DNA of 64,000 nt, taken from positions 11,118,001 through 11,182,000 of the forward strand of contig NZ_JAPNKE010000002.1 in the NCBI RefSeq assembly GCF_026626665.1. The letters run 5' to 3'. Below are positions 29,318 to 46,348 of the stretch, piece after piece. The position numbers were made by a program, and so were the translations under genes. Position 1 is the stretch's first letter; every line of letters starts with the position of its first letter. Source of the stretch: Nannocystis pusilla (GTDB lineage: Bacteria; Myxococcota_A; Polyangia; Nannocystales; Nannocystaceae). A model generated the notes under the pieces. The model was not told where the DNA came from and made no database searches. It worked only from the letters and a program-made list of their open reading frames with translations.

Positions 29318-29794
29318 ATGAGTCCGGTGTTCGCCACGCTCTGGGAGCTCGAGGCCCGGACGGGACGCTCCATGCGCACGGCGGGTTCTGGCCCTTGCGC
29401 GCGCCGTCGGGCGCCGAGTTCGCGGCGTGGCTGTCGGTGTTGAAGGCGGTCGGCGTCGAGCGCGTGGAGATCTTCGCCGCGGTCGAGTACGTCGAGGAAC
29501 ACATGCGCCACGGCCCTCTGGTCCGCCGCAATAGCTGTCCGATCGGCCGACTGACGGTGGACGACATCGACATCATGCGCTCCTGGGATCGGATCGATCG
29601 CGTGGTGCTGGACGGTACCTTCCGCGCACACCAGAGGCCGCCCTGTGTTCCCGCTCCGCGGCGACGGCTCGCCCATCGGCAACCCCCGGGTCGTCCGCAG
29701 CGGGGAACCCGGCGACACCCCGACGCCCGTCAGGCCGCTTCCCCCTGTGCGGCGGCCGGGGGCTCGGGGAGGACGACGAGCACGGCCTGCATGA
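29318..29794 (+). CDS. Hypothetical protein, frameshifted
   Basis: A chain of good coding segments on the plus strand, convergent with the BREX operon, reads MSPVFATLWELEA, then in the next frame GTLHAHGGFWPLRAPSG, AEFAAWLSVLKAVGVERVEI, FAAVEYVEEHMRHGPLVRR and LTVDDIDIMRSWDRIDRVVL. After another shift near 29630 it ends TRGRPVFPLRGDGSPIGNP and a stop at 29792. The total is about 158 residues. I recognise no domain. The segments make sense as protein, but two frame changes in so short a gene keep confidence low. Confidence 0.4.
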
Positions 29795-29830
29795 GCCATC
29801 TGCGAACACGGTGGGCGGCCGCCTGTCGCG

Positions 29831-32583
<2,753 letters not shown>

Positions 32584-32616
32584 CGCCGTCCTCCCGACCC
32601 ATCACCGGGAAAAGAC

Positions 32617-33557
32617 TCATTCATACGGATCAAGCCCCCATTCAGCGAAGACGGCATTCACTCCCGCAGTGCTCCTGATTGGACCTCCACGTTTTAAGCG
32701 GTAGTCAGCAGCGGCGAGCACGCGCCCGAACACGTGGTCCCACGGCAGCGATTTTTTGCGGAGTGGGACGCGATACCACGTGACGATCTGGGCGGATCGC
32801 CCTCCGGCGGGCTTCCGTCCGAGCACTTTCATCGGTGGGTGTACATCGATCGAATCTGCGTCTGCATCGACCCACAATACCCAATCGTCGCGCCGGATCC
32901 ACTTCTCGTCATTATCCCACGAAATATCGACGGACCATTTTGCCGGGGGTCCGGCCTCCGCCTGCCTATCCCGGTGGTTTGCCTGGTAGTGTGCCTCGAC
33001 GAGCCTCGGCGGTGTAGCTCCGACATAGCCTGTGACATAGAGCCGAAAGTCTGGCTTGTCTCCCCTGGCTTACGGCCACGCCCACCGTTTCCACCGCGAG
33101 GCTGACGATATTCTGACCGAGCGAACTCGAGGTAAGTCTCATCGACGGCGATGGCGTCGCGGCACATTCCCCTGATGAATCGACGGGCGTCTGTGGCGAG
33201 GGAGCGATCTCTACTGCGATGCGGCTTCCGCGAGACGGTTGGCGGCGCTCGCTGATGCGTTCGCGGACCCTACGACGGCAAGGTCGCCAAACACGTACAC
33301 TTTGGCATGGAGACGCTCATGTGAATAGACGTCCACGCCACGGACGATCAGGCGCTCTATTGCAAAAGGGTTTGTCGTACCAGCGCGGAGCGCTTCTCGC
33401 CCCATGTTGCATACCAGGATGTCGCCGACGCCGAAGTCGCTCAAGAGCTCAGCACCGTCCGCGCCAACGAACGCCACGGCAGCATACTTTCGCCCACGCG
33501 CCCCATGCGCCGCTGCCTGTATCGCCGACCAGACCTTCTCCGTCAGGAGTTCGGTGG

Positions 33558-33564
<7 letters not shown>
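32617..33564 (-). CDS. Phospholipase D-like protein within the BREX operon, frameshifted
   Basis: GTG at 33564 overlaps the brxD stop, so this gene is coupled to the operon. The first frame has a PLD-type active-site segment (ERLHAKVYVFGDLAVVGSAN: HxK, then the distal G-S-A-N). After a shift near 33220 it reads DARRFIRGMCRDAIAVDETY, and after another near 33080 it continues with RLYVTGYVGATPPRLVEAHY, DISWDNDEKWIRRDDWVLWV and KKSLPWDHVFGRVLAAADYR, stopping at 32617. Full length is about 315 residues. Only one HxK motif is seen, so a dimer would be needed to form the active site, as in small PLD nucleases. PLD proteins occur in other defence systems such as DISARM; here it is extra to the usual BREX genes. 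Confidence 0.7.
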
Positions 33565-34878
<1,314 letters not shown>

Positions 34879-34882
<4 letters not shown>

Positions 34883-37776
34883 CGGTTGTCCTCCACGCGT
34901 ATGTAGCGCTTGACGTTGCCGACCTGATCCGTCCGGGCGACGAAGGGGGCCAGAGCCGCGAACTCCTCAAAGCGCTGGTTGAAGCGGCGCAGCGGGCGGG
35001 CCCCGCCGAACATGGTAACCGCCTGGTCTTCGGTGACGACGCCGTGGTTCGCCAGATGCCTGAAGATGTCGCGGGCCGGGCCCTCGGGCAGCCGCGCCAG
35101 CCAAGCCTCGCTGGCAGCGGACGGTGGAGCGAGCGGGGCGGTCGGCTGCGGGGTTGCCTCGCTTGGCGCAGGGCGCTCGGGCTCGCGCGCGCGGAGGGCC
35201 GAGACGTCGAAGCGACGCTCGAACACGTACGGCTTCACCTCGGCCTCGCCGGCGGGGTGATAGAGCTCTACAGGTACGCGCGCGTCGGGCGGCCCCGACA
35301 GGCGGAAGAACACGTCGAACTCCTCGCCCATGCGCGCGACGAGGGTCCCGCCGCGGAGCGTGGCGCCGCCGAGGACCTGTGAGACCTCGGCCTGCACGTC
35401 TTCATTGCCGACGACCTGAAGCGCGAGCTCGATGTCAGCGCGGCTGTCGAAGTTCAGGGCGCCGCCTCCGGCCTCGACCACCACCTTGCCGCGGATGCAG
35501 TAGAGGTTGCCCTCCGGCTGCACCTTCGGGACCTCGGCCACGATCGCGTATTGAAGCGTGTCGCCGCCGGCGGGCCGCTTGTGGCGGATCGTGAGCACGG
35601 GGATCACGCGTTCCTGCAGGCTGTTGCCGCCGTGGACGAAGGTCTGCGAGCGCTTGCCGGTGTCGAAGACACCGGTGGTCTCGGGCATCATGAGCTGCAG
35701 TCCGTCGACGCCCGCGTAGCCGAGCTGTGAGAGCGGCACGCGGACTTCGCCGACGTGATCGACGGCGCTCGTCGAGAGCACGTGGCGGCGACGCGGGTCG
35801 GTCCTCCGGCCGTGCTGCAGGACACCACGAAGTGTGTCGTCGAGCAGGAGGAAGCCGTGATCGGCGGTGAGGACGAAGCGGTGCACACCTGCCTCGTGGA
35901 GCAGGCGCAGGGCGGCGCGGATCCGTTGCAGCGCCGGGCCGAAGGCGACGAGGCCGACCCCCTTCTCGCCGGCGCTGTCGATCTCGTCGACGTGGACGAT
36001 GATCAGCCGCGCTCGCGCAGCCGTCCGCTTGAGGCTGGCGCTGTCGCGCGCAAGCACCTCGGCGAGGGAGAGGCCCGGGCAGGTCTGGCCGCCGACGACG
36101 TCGCCCATCGCGCGCCGCCGGCTCTCGGGACCGTCGACGTGGTACTCGCCGCGGATGAAGCCGGTGATGTTGTCGTCTTTGAGCGTGGGACGCAGCTTGC
36201 CCTGCTCGACGGCGGGGGCGAGCGCGCTCATCCCGACGGCGGTGATCGTCGGCAGCTCGGCCAGCCGCGCTCGCAGCTCGACATCAGTGCCTGCGACGTC
36301 GCCCAGCGCCCGCCTGAGATCCTCGGCCATCTCGAAGCGCAGCGCGTCGACGAGGAAGAGCACCGTGGCCCCCGTGGTCTGGATCGACGGGCGCACGACA
36401 TCCTCGAAGAACATGCGCTGCTGAAGCGCGGGCGGCGGGAGAAACCCATTCGCGCGGCAAACCCCGCCGAAGCCCCGGGCCCAGTTGTCGGCCCATGCGT
36501 GCCACAGCTCGCGCAGGCCCCGGAGTCGCGCACGCAGCAGATCGTACTCGGGGAGCTGCGGGTCGTTGGTGGCCTGCCACGCCTGCTCGAGCTCGCGGTG
36601 GGCGCGATCGACGGGGGCTCCCACACGGACGTAGCGGTCGACCGCAGCCTCGAGCGAGTTGGCGCTGAGGCCAGGTCCGGCGGCGGTGAGCGCCAGGCCG
36701 AGGGCCGCGGCCTTTTGTACGAGCTCCCACGCCGACTTGCGCAGCGGCCCGCGTCGCTCGATCCAGAACGACACGCCCTCGAGCCGCTCCTTCGCCCACT
36801 CCAGCACGGTCTCCCACTGGCGATCGCCGAGGCCCGCGAGGGCCGCCTGGTAGATCTTGCGCTCCTCGAATTCGAAGGTGTCGATCTTGCCGAGGTCCCT
36901 GGCCTCGGCCTCCCTGACCTCGACGACGAGCAGATCCTCGGCGGCTCCGGCGGCTTGCTCGTAGAAGTCGCGATGGCGCTGGCGGAGGTGAACCGCGAGC
37001 GCGCAGCCGGCCTCGATCATCGGCCTGGGCAATTCGGGGATCCCGACGAGCTCACGATCGCGGGGCTTACGGCGGAGGTCGTGGACGTATTCGAGTGCGA
37101 GGGCCCAGCTCGCCGCAACGAGCGCGATCTCGTCCGCGCGTTCGCCCTCGCGCCACGAGGTCGGCAAACCCAGCACGGCTTGCAGGTGGTCCCATACGGC
37201 GTCGACCGCGTCGGGCCCGCCGGAGAGTCTTGCAGCGATGCCTTGCCCGCTCAGCAGGTCGTCGAGGATGGCCGACAAGCGATGCAACTTGAGCTCCCCG
37301 CGTAGACCGACCTCGGTTGTTACCGCGAGCGCGGCCAACCACTCGTCGGCGCGCTCAAGGGTGACTGGGGTAGCACGGAGATGGGCGTCGATCGCCTCGG
37401 CGGAGGCGAGACCTGCGGCGGCCTCGGCGATGAGGGTTTTCAGCGCCTTGCGATAGCGCGTGCCCGCGAGGTAGAGCTCCAGCACCGGCGTCGCCCGCAC
37501 TTGCTCCTCGTTGAAACGGGGCATGTGGATGACGAGCTTGGGCTTGTCGACGTCGTCGGCGGCGCCCTCGAGCGCGAACATCAATTCCAGGAAGCTGCCG
37601 CGATAGGCACGCACGTTGTAGGACAGCGCGCCGGCCTGGCGGAGGGCGATCAGGCGATCGACGAATTGGGTGTAGTCGCCGTCTGCATCGAGCCAAACGA
37701 TGAGGTCGTTGCGGACGACGGCCGCATGCAGATCCTCCTCGAGCGCGCGGGAGACGGGTCCAAGGTGCAGGGTCAT
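34879..37776 (-). CDS. pglZ: BREX alkaline-phosphatase-like protein PglZ
   Basis: This intact 965-residue protein is the PglZ core of BREX. The alkaline-phosphatase-superfamily centre shows FLVDALRFEMAEDLRRAL (about residue 475) and FVLTADHGFLLLDD (about 635), giving the metal-binding Asp/His residues. The N-terminal half starts RNDLIVWLDADGDYTQFVD and LSYNVRAYRGSFLELMFALE, the pattern of the PglZ N-terminal domain. The C-terminal part is beta-rich (VELYHPAGEAEVKPYVFERR) and ends with a helical tail that may contact other subunits. ATGA overlaps join it to pglX upstream and brxD downstream. In known BREX, PglZ works with PglX to set the self-modification and exclusion. Confidence 0.9.
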
Positions 37777-40700
37777 GCCTCGTCCTCCTCGTCGTGCGCG
37801 TCGTCGGCGTCATCGTCCGCGCTGGTGACCTCGTCCTCGTCCTCATCGTCGCCCTCGTCCTCGATCTCGAGGTCGAGCTCGGTCTCGAGGAGCTGGCGTC
37901 GACGGGCAATTCCTTCGGGAAGGCAGTAGGAATCGTCAGGCGATCGCCGGGTTCGTCGGGGGCGATCAGGCGGAAGCCGGGCAGGTCCTCGACCGGCAGG
38001 CCCGCCTTGCGCTTCTTCCGCAGGATCTTTCGGTAGCGTCCGAGGATCCGCAGCTCGAGGAACCAGCACTCCTGGGGGACACTGGTCCAAAGGCCAGGTT
38101 CGAGCAAACGGATATTCGGCTGCAGGCGGTCGTGCTTGCGAGTGCGACGGAGCACCTCCTTCTCGACGATGGCCAGCGCGTGAATCGGGTGATCGGCCAG
38201 GAAGACGGTGCGATGCGCCTCGTGGCCGCCCTCGCCGCGGTAGGGCGCCTCCTCGATGCGGAAGTCGGCGGCGATCTCGTCCTGGAGGCGAAGCTCCCAC
38301 GCCCAGGCGCGCGGAGGGTGGTAGCGCCAAAAGCAGCCGTGGGCGACGGCAAGCGAGGGGTCATTCCTGCATTTCTCGTCGACGTGGCGCGGCCAGTAGC
38401 GCATGGCGAGGTGCGACCAGTCGTAATCCTTCTTGCCCTCCCCGGCGGCGAGCTCGCTCCACCATTTCTTCGGGTCCTTCCACTGCGGGGCGAGCAGCGG
38501 CCACAGGGCGGCGCTGTTGATCATGACGCCGTCGTCGAGGTCCGGGGCGTAGCGGACATCCTCTCGCTTGCGGCCCTTGTTGTCCGATGGCGGCGGGCCC
38601 TCCTCGGCGCACTGCTCGACGGCGGCGATGAAGGCGACCAACTCGTCTCGTGCCTTGAGCACGACAGCGAGGCGCTTCTCGGCGACGCGCGCGGCCTTCT
38701 TGTCCTTGCCGTCACGGGCAGCGCGGAGGTCGGGGAGCTCGCCATCGATGCGTGCGAGGGCGGGATTCAGATGGTAGGCGAGGAGCGCGCGCAGAGTCGA
38801 GTCGTCCCAGCGGTGGATCGTGATCCAGGCGACGAAGGTCCGCTTCTCGGACGATACCGGCCAGTGGATCGGCCGGTTGTCGTACATCTTGCGGTGGAGC
38901 TCAAAAAACTTGTGGGCGAGGTAGCCGCGCAGGTCGCTGCCGCTGGCGATCGCAGAGCCGTGCTCCTCCCAGGTGCTCACAATCCGGCGCGCTGTCGGGT
39001 GCCCGAGGCTGTCGCGGTCATCGCTGGGGTGGAGGGAGGTGTCGATGAAGAGGATCCCGTGCGGGAGGGTGTGCGCGAGATCGTCCTTGCCCGGGTCGAG
39101 AACGCCCTGGCCGTCCGCGCCGAACCGCCCCAACGCGACGCCGAGGGCGAACGAGAGATGATCGGTCACCGGCTCGGGGTCGTGCTCCGCGGTGTAAACC
39201 GGGAGCGGAGCGCCCTCGGGACGATCGACGGCCGCCTGGGCCCACTCCTGGGCGTGTCGCCACGGTGAGGGGCCAGGCCGGCGGAACTCGACTGACGGTT
39301 CCCGGTGAGATTCGTGCTGCGAGAATTCCCGAGCCAAAGTCTGAAAGACGCGCTCTACGCCGTGGATGGCAAAGAGCGGCAGCCGCTTGGCATCGCCGAC
39401 CTGAAAGCTAATACTCGGGTTTAATTGCTGGAGAATCTGCCTGCCTCGGTCGCTGTTCATCACGCAGCAGACACTCTCGCGCATTCTCGGAAACACGGAT
39501 TGTCCCTTGACGTCAAATATGCTGCGAAATCGATGCAGTCGCGCCGAGAACCGACTTCCTGTAGATGCAAAAGCTACTCCCGGCTTAAGATAAAATTCTT
39601 CGTTCTGCGGACGGGATGCAAGTTTTCCATCGCGTTCGAGCAATTGATCTGAAGACCAGCAGGAGCCCATCGAATCGCGTGTGTGCCGGGCTCGAACCAC
39701 TCCAGCCCTTTTGCTCCTTTGATATAGGGAACCCAGGGCGCCATAATCACATCGACCTCAGAAGCCCCATAATCCTCAAACTTCACAAATTGGCGCCGCA
39801 TTGGATGAATTTCGTTTGGCGACCGCAGGAATCGAATGTTGTCGCCGGTCGCAAGCCCTTGCTTAACCGCACATTCCTGCCCGAGCTTCGACGTCGAGGC
39901 ATACCAGGAGACAAACGCATTGTCCCAGGCCAAAACCAATGGCGCTCCATCGATGTTGCGATAAGCGGCCGGATACCTTCGGCTTGGCTCCGCAACGTGG
40001 AGCATCGCCGCCTTTTCTCGCGAATCTAGCCCTTCGCTCGCGTCCACGACGGTCATAGCCAAATCGGCGGCAGATTCAGAGGATGCGCGCAGCGAGAACG
40101 CGACAGCCTGCACAACCTCGCCGCCAATCTGCGCAAATGCGCCGGCGCCCAAGTTGGCGATAGCAAAAATATGTCGACATTCAAGGTGGCGACGGAGATG
40201 CCGAAAACGGTGAAGATAGAGCCAGTCCTGCTTGGTGACCATCGCTGCCCATCCCCCTTGCACGACGAGTTCCACCGCTCGGGTAATAAACATGCTAAAC
40301 AGGTCGGTGCCGGCATCCGGAAATTGCCGCTCAAGATTCCCCGCGTCGCTGATATCAGAGGTGTCTTGGTAGGGCGGATTGCCGACTACCAGATCATAGG
40401 TTCCCTCACGAGTCATGCGCAAGAAGCGCACGCCCGTGGCGAGTTGTTCGCCGCGCAGGCGCAGGCCGAGATCGTCGCCGCTCGTGTGTGCCTTCAAAAA
40501 GGTCTCGAGGCGCTCCAGTATGTTGCGCTTGGCTTCTTCCGCGAACGTCGGCAGAAAACTGCCCTGACCATCAGGTTCGTCCTTCCTGGCCGCAGGGTCT
40601 TCGTAAGCCTTGATCGCATCCTCGACCGTGTGGGCTACCCGGAGCAGACTCCCGAGGTGGTCGGCGCCCTTAAGACCTTCGATGATCTCGTCGGTGAGCT

Positions 40701-42050
40701 CATGTGGGATCCCGGTGTCGCGCTTGATCGCCTCGCGGAGCTCCTTGAGGGCAGGATCGTTCGTAGGCAAGCTCGCCAGGCGCAGGTCCGACGCGACCAG
40801 GTTGAGGTGGTGCGGGCGCGCCTTAGGACAGGTCTCCCTGGCCTTGAGCCACAGGGCCGCGGCGGCGATCTGGATCGCGCGCGGGTCGAGGTCGATCCCG
40901 TGCAGGTTGTTCTCGAGGATGCACTCGGCGACCTTCTTTTCAGACCACTGCTCTTGCCCCTTCTCGCCGCGGTGGCCGGCCTCCTCGTCGTATAGCGCGA
41001 CCAGCAGCTCGAACGCGATCACCAGGAAGTGCCCAGACCCAACCGCGGGATCGAGGATCTTGACGTCTCGGATGCTCGTCGGCGCGTGGTCGGGTGCGTC
41101 CTCGGGAAGGGTCTGGGGCACGTAGTAGGCCCAGTAACGTTCGGCGTCGCTGTCGAGCTCCATCAGCGCGGTTAGCGGCACCTCGCCGCGCTCGCGCTTG
41201 CCGCGGAATTCGCGCGTCGCGCGTCGAGATTCGCCAGGGTGCCGTTTGCGACGACCGCCGGCGTCCAGGAGTTCTTCTTGCAGATCGCCAGCCACAGCGG
41301 CCCCAGGCTGTTCTGCAGCAGCCAGTCCACCATGTAGCGCTCGGTGAACATCTGCGTCTTGCTGGCGATCTCGTGGCCCTCGAGCTTGCCGCGGGCATTG
41401 AGCTTGGCATCGAGGGCCTCGCGGTCGGGGTCGTTCCAGTATTGATAGACCCAGCCGAGGGTCATGTCGTCGGTCCAGCACGACTCGAGCCCGGGCTGAT
41501 TGAGCGCCTCGATCACCTTGCGGAGGATCGGCCAAGGCGCGACGATGAGATCCGCGATCCCGGCGGGACCGAACAGGCCCGGCAGGTCGACCGACAGTTC
41601 CTCGAAGACCAAGCCGAGCAAGAACTCGTAGCCGCGGCTCTCGTCGTCGCTTACGTCGGTGAGCGGCGGGGCGAGTTGCGCGAAGGTGATGTAGTCCGGG
41701 CTCTCCTGGCCGCCGGAGAGCACGAGGTTGCGGCGGCGCTGGCCGGCCTCGAGCACGCGAAGTACGATCAGGCGATTGACCAGCGTGGAGGCGGCCTGCT
41801 TGACGATGTCGCGGAGGAAGTCGTCGGCACTGCGGGCTCGCTTGCCCTTGCTGGCGCGTACCTCCTCGGCCAGGTAGGCCTCGAGGCGGGCCCGCTTGCG
41901 GTTGTGGGCCTCGTCAAGCCGGGCGTCCGCGGCGGCGATCCTGAGCTGATAGAGCCGTTGCGTCTCGCGGGTGAGCTGCGGGATCAGGTCGTCATGGAGC
42001 GAGCGGATCGTCCGGGACAAGAGCTGCTTGGCCTCGGGCTTCATCGACAT
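37773..42050 (-). CDS. pglX: BREX adenine-specific DNA methyltransferase PglX, three frameshifts
   Basis: About 1425 residues across four frame segments: 42050 to about 41215, to about 39660, to about 37920, to the stop at 37773. Motifs: helical N-terminus KQLLSRTIRSLHDDLIPQLT; SAM motif KILDPAVGSGHFLVIAFELL (about 330); catalytic DLVVGNPPYQDTSD (about 555, N6-adenine type NPPY); target region LVVQGGWAAMVTKQDWLYLH, FYLKPGVAFASTGSRFSARL and DVKGQSVFPR. The C-terminal tail is very acidic (DDDADDAHDEEDEA). Each switch corresponds to one missing base. PglX methylates host DNA at a non-palindromic site and marks self; its specificity cannot be read here. It starts 10 bases after brxC and overlaps pglZ (ATGA). 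Confidence 0.88.
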
Positions 42051-42060
42051 GACATGTCGC

Positions 42061-45000
42061 TCAGGACAGGATGATGCGCTCGCCTTCACGGACGTGGGCC
42101 AGGAGACGCGCGCGGATGTCGGCGACGAGCCGCTCAACGTCGGCCTCGGTCTTGACCTCGCGATCACGCAGCTCGTGGCTCAAGGACAAGTTGCGGACGA
42201 TCTGGCCCGACGTGCGGCTGACGAGCTCGTTGAGCCGCGCCCCAGCCTCCGCGAGGGCGTGATCCAGGGCGGGCTCGAAGCGATCGACGAGCTCGCGCAG
42301 GCTGGGCGCGACGGCCTCGGCGGTCGTGTCGGCGCGGACGCGGCGGAGCGGCTCGAGAATCCTGTCCGAAGCGTCTGCGCTGAGCCGGCGGAAGCCGTCG
42401 CGCCCGTACAGCCGTCCGATCGCGCTCTCGACCTGGCTGTCCTGCGCGGTGAGGATGAGGCCGCGCGTCTTGATGTAACAGGCGCGCAGGTCGGCCAAAT
42501 CGGCATCGAGGGCCTTGATGTCCCGCCACGGCCGTTCACGATCCAGATGCGCCTTGACGCGCTCCAGAGCAGCCGCCCCCGCCTCGTCGAGGCCGAATTC
42601 GCGGAGCTGAGCGCCTTCATGGTCGCGGATGTTGGCCGCGCGCTGGACCGCCGCCCGTGTCTCTTCGGTCAGCTCACCGGCGAATTCGCGGAGCCGCTTC
42701 AGACCCACGCTCAGGGCGTCGAAGTGCGTGTGCAAAATCTGGACGATCGACTTCGCCCGCCGTGAGGCCCGGCTGCACGCCTCGATCGCCTTGTAGAGAT
42801 CGTCGAACTCGGCCACGTGGGGAGCCCCTGGCAGGCTCCGCAGGCGGGTCTCGACGACCCGGAGGTCACGGGCGACGTCGGGGAAGTGAGCGGCGACGGC
42901 GTCGGCAATTGATTCATCATTGCGCTCGATCTGGATCGCGTCGCCCTCGGGCGTACGCAGGTACTGCTCGAGTAACTTGCAGATCTTGACTCGCTCCTGG
43001 GGACGGAGGCCGTCGCTCTTGGCGGGGACGAACGTGACGCGGCGGAACTCGCGTTCGCCCTTGAAGATCGCTTGTACGCCTGGGTCGGCGTACCCGGTCA
43101 ACGAGTCGCCGTTCTCGAGCTGGAGCTGGAGCTTGCCGCCGCGCAACAGTCCCGCGACGCACGCCTTGATCACGCCGGAGGCGTAACCGAAGGGGGGCCG
43201 GCGAAGCGGACCAGCAAGCTCGCGCCGTCGAGTCCGCCCTCGGTCTCGATGCGCTCACGGATCAGTCGAGGCGCGGTCCCGTCACAGCTCGCCTCGTAGC
43301 GACCGCCCTCGATGTGGAGGATGCCAAGCTCGCCGATGAACTTGGTCGAGACACCGGCGAGGTCTCTGGCGATGAGCTGAAGGAGTTCGGCGGGCGTGAC
43401 ATTGGTGCCGATGAAGTCGGGGAAGAGCTTGGGCAGGTCGGCGGTGGCTGCAGCACTGAGAGCGAGCGCGAAGGTCGTGCCGAGCGCGCCGGGCTGGCGC
43501 GCATCGCCGCGGAAATAGATCGTGCCGCCCATGAAGGCATCGGCAACGACGCCGCGCAGGCGCTTTTCGAGCGCGTCGGCGCGGTCGGACTCGAGGTCGA
43601 GGAGGTGACGGCGCGCGGTCGGGAGCGAGGGGCGGCGGCCCTTGTACTTCTCGACCATCAGGCGCGACTTCCCGAGCTCGCGCGCGCACTCGTTGACGGG
43701 GTTGCGGCGGCCGCAGACCCACACCAGCCGGTTGCGCAGCGCGGTCTCGTTGCTGCGGGGGATCCAGATGGTGTCGCCGCGCTCGTCGTCGGCGAGGAAG
43801 CGGAAGTCGACGACCACGGCGGCCTCGTCGCGTGGATCTTCGAGGACGACGTCGCTGTGGCGATTGCTGTCCGAGAACAGTCCCTTCCAAGGGAAGGCGC
43901 GAGACTGGAGGCGCGGGCGCTCGGGATCGGCGATGAGGTGGCGCAGCGCGCCCTGGATGGCCTCGGAGACAGCCTCGGCGCTGACGTTGAGGTCGCGGCG
44001 GTCTCGTTCCCACTCCTCCCCAGCGGTCGACTGGATCTTGTAGCCGTCCTTCTCAGAATAGCTGATCAGGTTGCGGCGCCGCAGCTCCTCGAGCGCCTCG
44101 GTGACGGGGCCGAGCTGGTTGCCGCGGTCGAGGCGGTCGAGGAGGCACTGGGTGACGAGGAGCGCGGTCGTGGGGACCGTCTCCTGGATCTGCTCGAGCA
44201 GCGCCACGACCTTGGCCACGCGCACTTGCAGGCCCGAGGTGTCATCCTCGCACTCGCGGTGGATCCGCGCCATGCTCGCCTGGATCTCGGCGTCGAGCGC
44301 GGTGTGCTGGACCGCGTAGATCTGGTCGAACGTGATGAGGGTCCCTACCGGTTCGTCTGCGAGCCCCTGGCTGCGGAACAGCTCACCCAAGAGCTGGAGG
44401 AGACCGCGGATGGCCTGATCGTCGCCCTGCGCGCGCGAAGAGCGGGTGCGCATCGCCGAGGTGATCTGCATGATCAGCTCGATGTATTTGGGCAGCAGCG
44501 GATAGACCTCGACGAAATCGTCCTCGCCGATGTTGTCGCCGTCGTAGGCGAACAGCTTGAGGTCGGCGCGGTGACGGGCGTACAGGGCGCGGAGGTCGCG
44601 CTCGGCCCGGTCTGTCTTTTCGAGCAGGCGTCGATGGACGACGTCGCGGATGTTGCTGTGCGCGAGGTGGACGCGCAACTTGGGCGGGAAGCGATCCGGG
44701 CCCAGGCGAGGAACTCGTCGCCGGCCTGCTTCTCGAGCTGCTGCTGTCCGAGCGCCAGCAGCCACGCGCGCCCGTGCAGGCCGGTGCCGAGCGCGGAGGC
44801 GAACGCGCGCAGGCTGTCCATCCGGGCACTGTGGCCGAGGACGTGCTGCGAGACCTCGTCGATGACGAGGAAGAGGGTCATGGTGCGGCCCGGACGGCGG
44901 AATCGCAGCATGTCGCCGATCGCCTCGACGACCTCCTCGGGTGACTCGCCGCGGGCAGCGCTGCCGGCCCGGCTGTCGGCCCACCGCATCGGATCGGTGT

Positions 45001-45712
45001 ACCGATCGGGGAACATGGCGTGCATCACCCTCGAGAAGTGATCCTCGCACATGGCCCTGTCCTTGAACGCCGACCACGGCTGGCCGAGGGTGGCGCGCGC
45101 CACCTGCTCAAAGCGCTTCCATTCGCCGTCGCGCTCGAGCCGGAGCTCGAAGTCGGCGACCGACTCCTGCCGGGTGCAGTAGCCGAGACGCTCCCTCACC
45201 TTGCGCAAGACGAGCGTGTGAATGTGCTCGTCGATACGGATGGCGCCCGCCGCGTCGAAGACGACGGCGAGCGGATCGATCTTGCGGGTCAGGTCGTCCC
45301 ATGCGGCCCTGAACTCGTCGCTGCGTGGGGTGGTGTTGCGCGCGAGCAGGGCGTCGGCGAGCGAGCGGCCGTCGGGTAATTCGATGCCGTCGAGCGCGAG
45401 CCCGAGGAGCTTGGCGAAGCTGGATTTGCCGGAGCCGTAGAAACCGGAGATCCAGCAGGTCGGGAGGCTTGGTCCGCCGGGGATATCGAGCTCGTCAGCG
45501 ATCGCGCGCAACAGCTTGACGTAGCTCTCGTGGATCCCCTCGGACGTGCGCGCCTTCCGTGGATGTCCTTCGGGCCAGCCACCTGTAAAGATGTACTCGG
45601 AGACCTCGTCCGCGAGCTTCGCGGGCGTCTGATCCTTGAAATAGACGACCGGCGGGATATTCCGGGTGACGTTCTTGGCGAAGAGCTCGCGGATCAAGGT
45701 GGCCTGCGTCAT
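42061..45712 (-). CDS. brxC: BREX large ATPase BrxC/PglY, two frameshifts
   Basis: About 1217 residues in three frame segments. N-terminus: FAKNVTRNIPPVVYFKDQTP, P-loop WISGFYGSGKSSFAKLLG (88-104), and LFLVIDEVSQHVLG as Walker B. After a shift near 44690 it continues with VHLAHSNIRDVVHRRLLEKT and WKGLFSDSNRHSDVV. A second shift falls in the run of six C (plus-strand GGGGGG near 43192-43197); one more base gives FAGPPFGYASGVIKACVAGL. It then ends with a helical coiled region. BrxC is the core STAND-like ATPase of BREX, in known systems bound to BrxB and to DNA. ATGA overlaps brxB upstream. Confidence 0.88.
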
Positions 45713-46348
45713 GGATAGATCCGGGGTCGGTAATCGCTGTCGGGCGCGAGCTCACCCATGAAGGAGAGCGCCGTCGCACCCTCGCGACGGCCGGGATAGA
45801 GGAGGACGACCGGGACGTGAGCGGTGTTGCCGTCGAGGTTGCGGAGGAGCGCGGAGGTGCGGAAGAACGGGTAGAGGGGGCCCGCGCGACCGACGAGCGC
45901 GAGCGTGCGATCGATGTGCTCGGGGTTACGCTCCGCGTGCGCGCGGATGACCGCCGCACAGTCGTCGGCGAGGCCGTTCGATTCCTCGAGGATCGGAAAG
46001 ATCTGATCCTTGAGGTACTTCAGACCCCTCTCACGATTGTGAACCGTGGTTGTGTTGCGCTCCCGCTGGATGACGCACTGGGCCCATTCGTCTTCCTGGG
46101 CCCGCAAGCGGTCGAGGAGGAGCTTCTGCAACGAGATCGAGAGGACGAACCAACCGTGGTCGCGGAGATCGCCGGTGAGCTGCTGGACGTGTCTGCGGAG
46201 TGAAGAATTCGTGCTCCGGCTCGTACTGGACGATGGCGAAGCGGTAGTTTCGCATCGTGCTGATCCGCGGACCGCCTTCGTGGAGGAGGTCGCGGCGGAG
46301 CGCGGCGAAGGTCTCGTCGAGCGTGGTTTGTTCGAACGGCAGCTTCAC
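45709..46348 (-). CDS. brxB: BREX protein BrxB (DUF1788), one frameshift
   Basis: The GTG start overlaps the brxA stop. The N-terminus reads TTLDETFAALRRDLLHEGGP, then YRFAIVQYEPEHEFF. After skipping one base near 46200 it continues LRRHVQQLTGDLRDHGWFVL and the long stretch KLLLDRLRAQEDEWAQCVIQ. The C-terminus has the BrxB hallmark VPVVLLYPGRREGATALSF, then DSDYRPRIYP. Full length is about 212 residues, near the usual 190-220. BrxB is a core BREX protein of unclear biochemistry, thought to assist BrxC. The stop overlaps the brxC start by four bases. Confidence 0.85.
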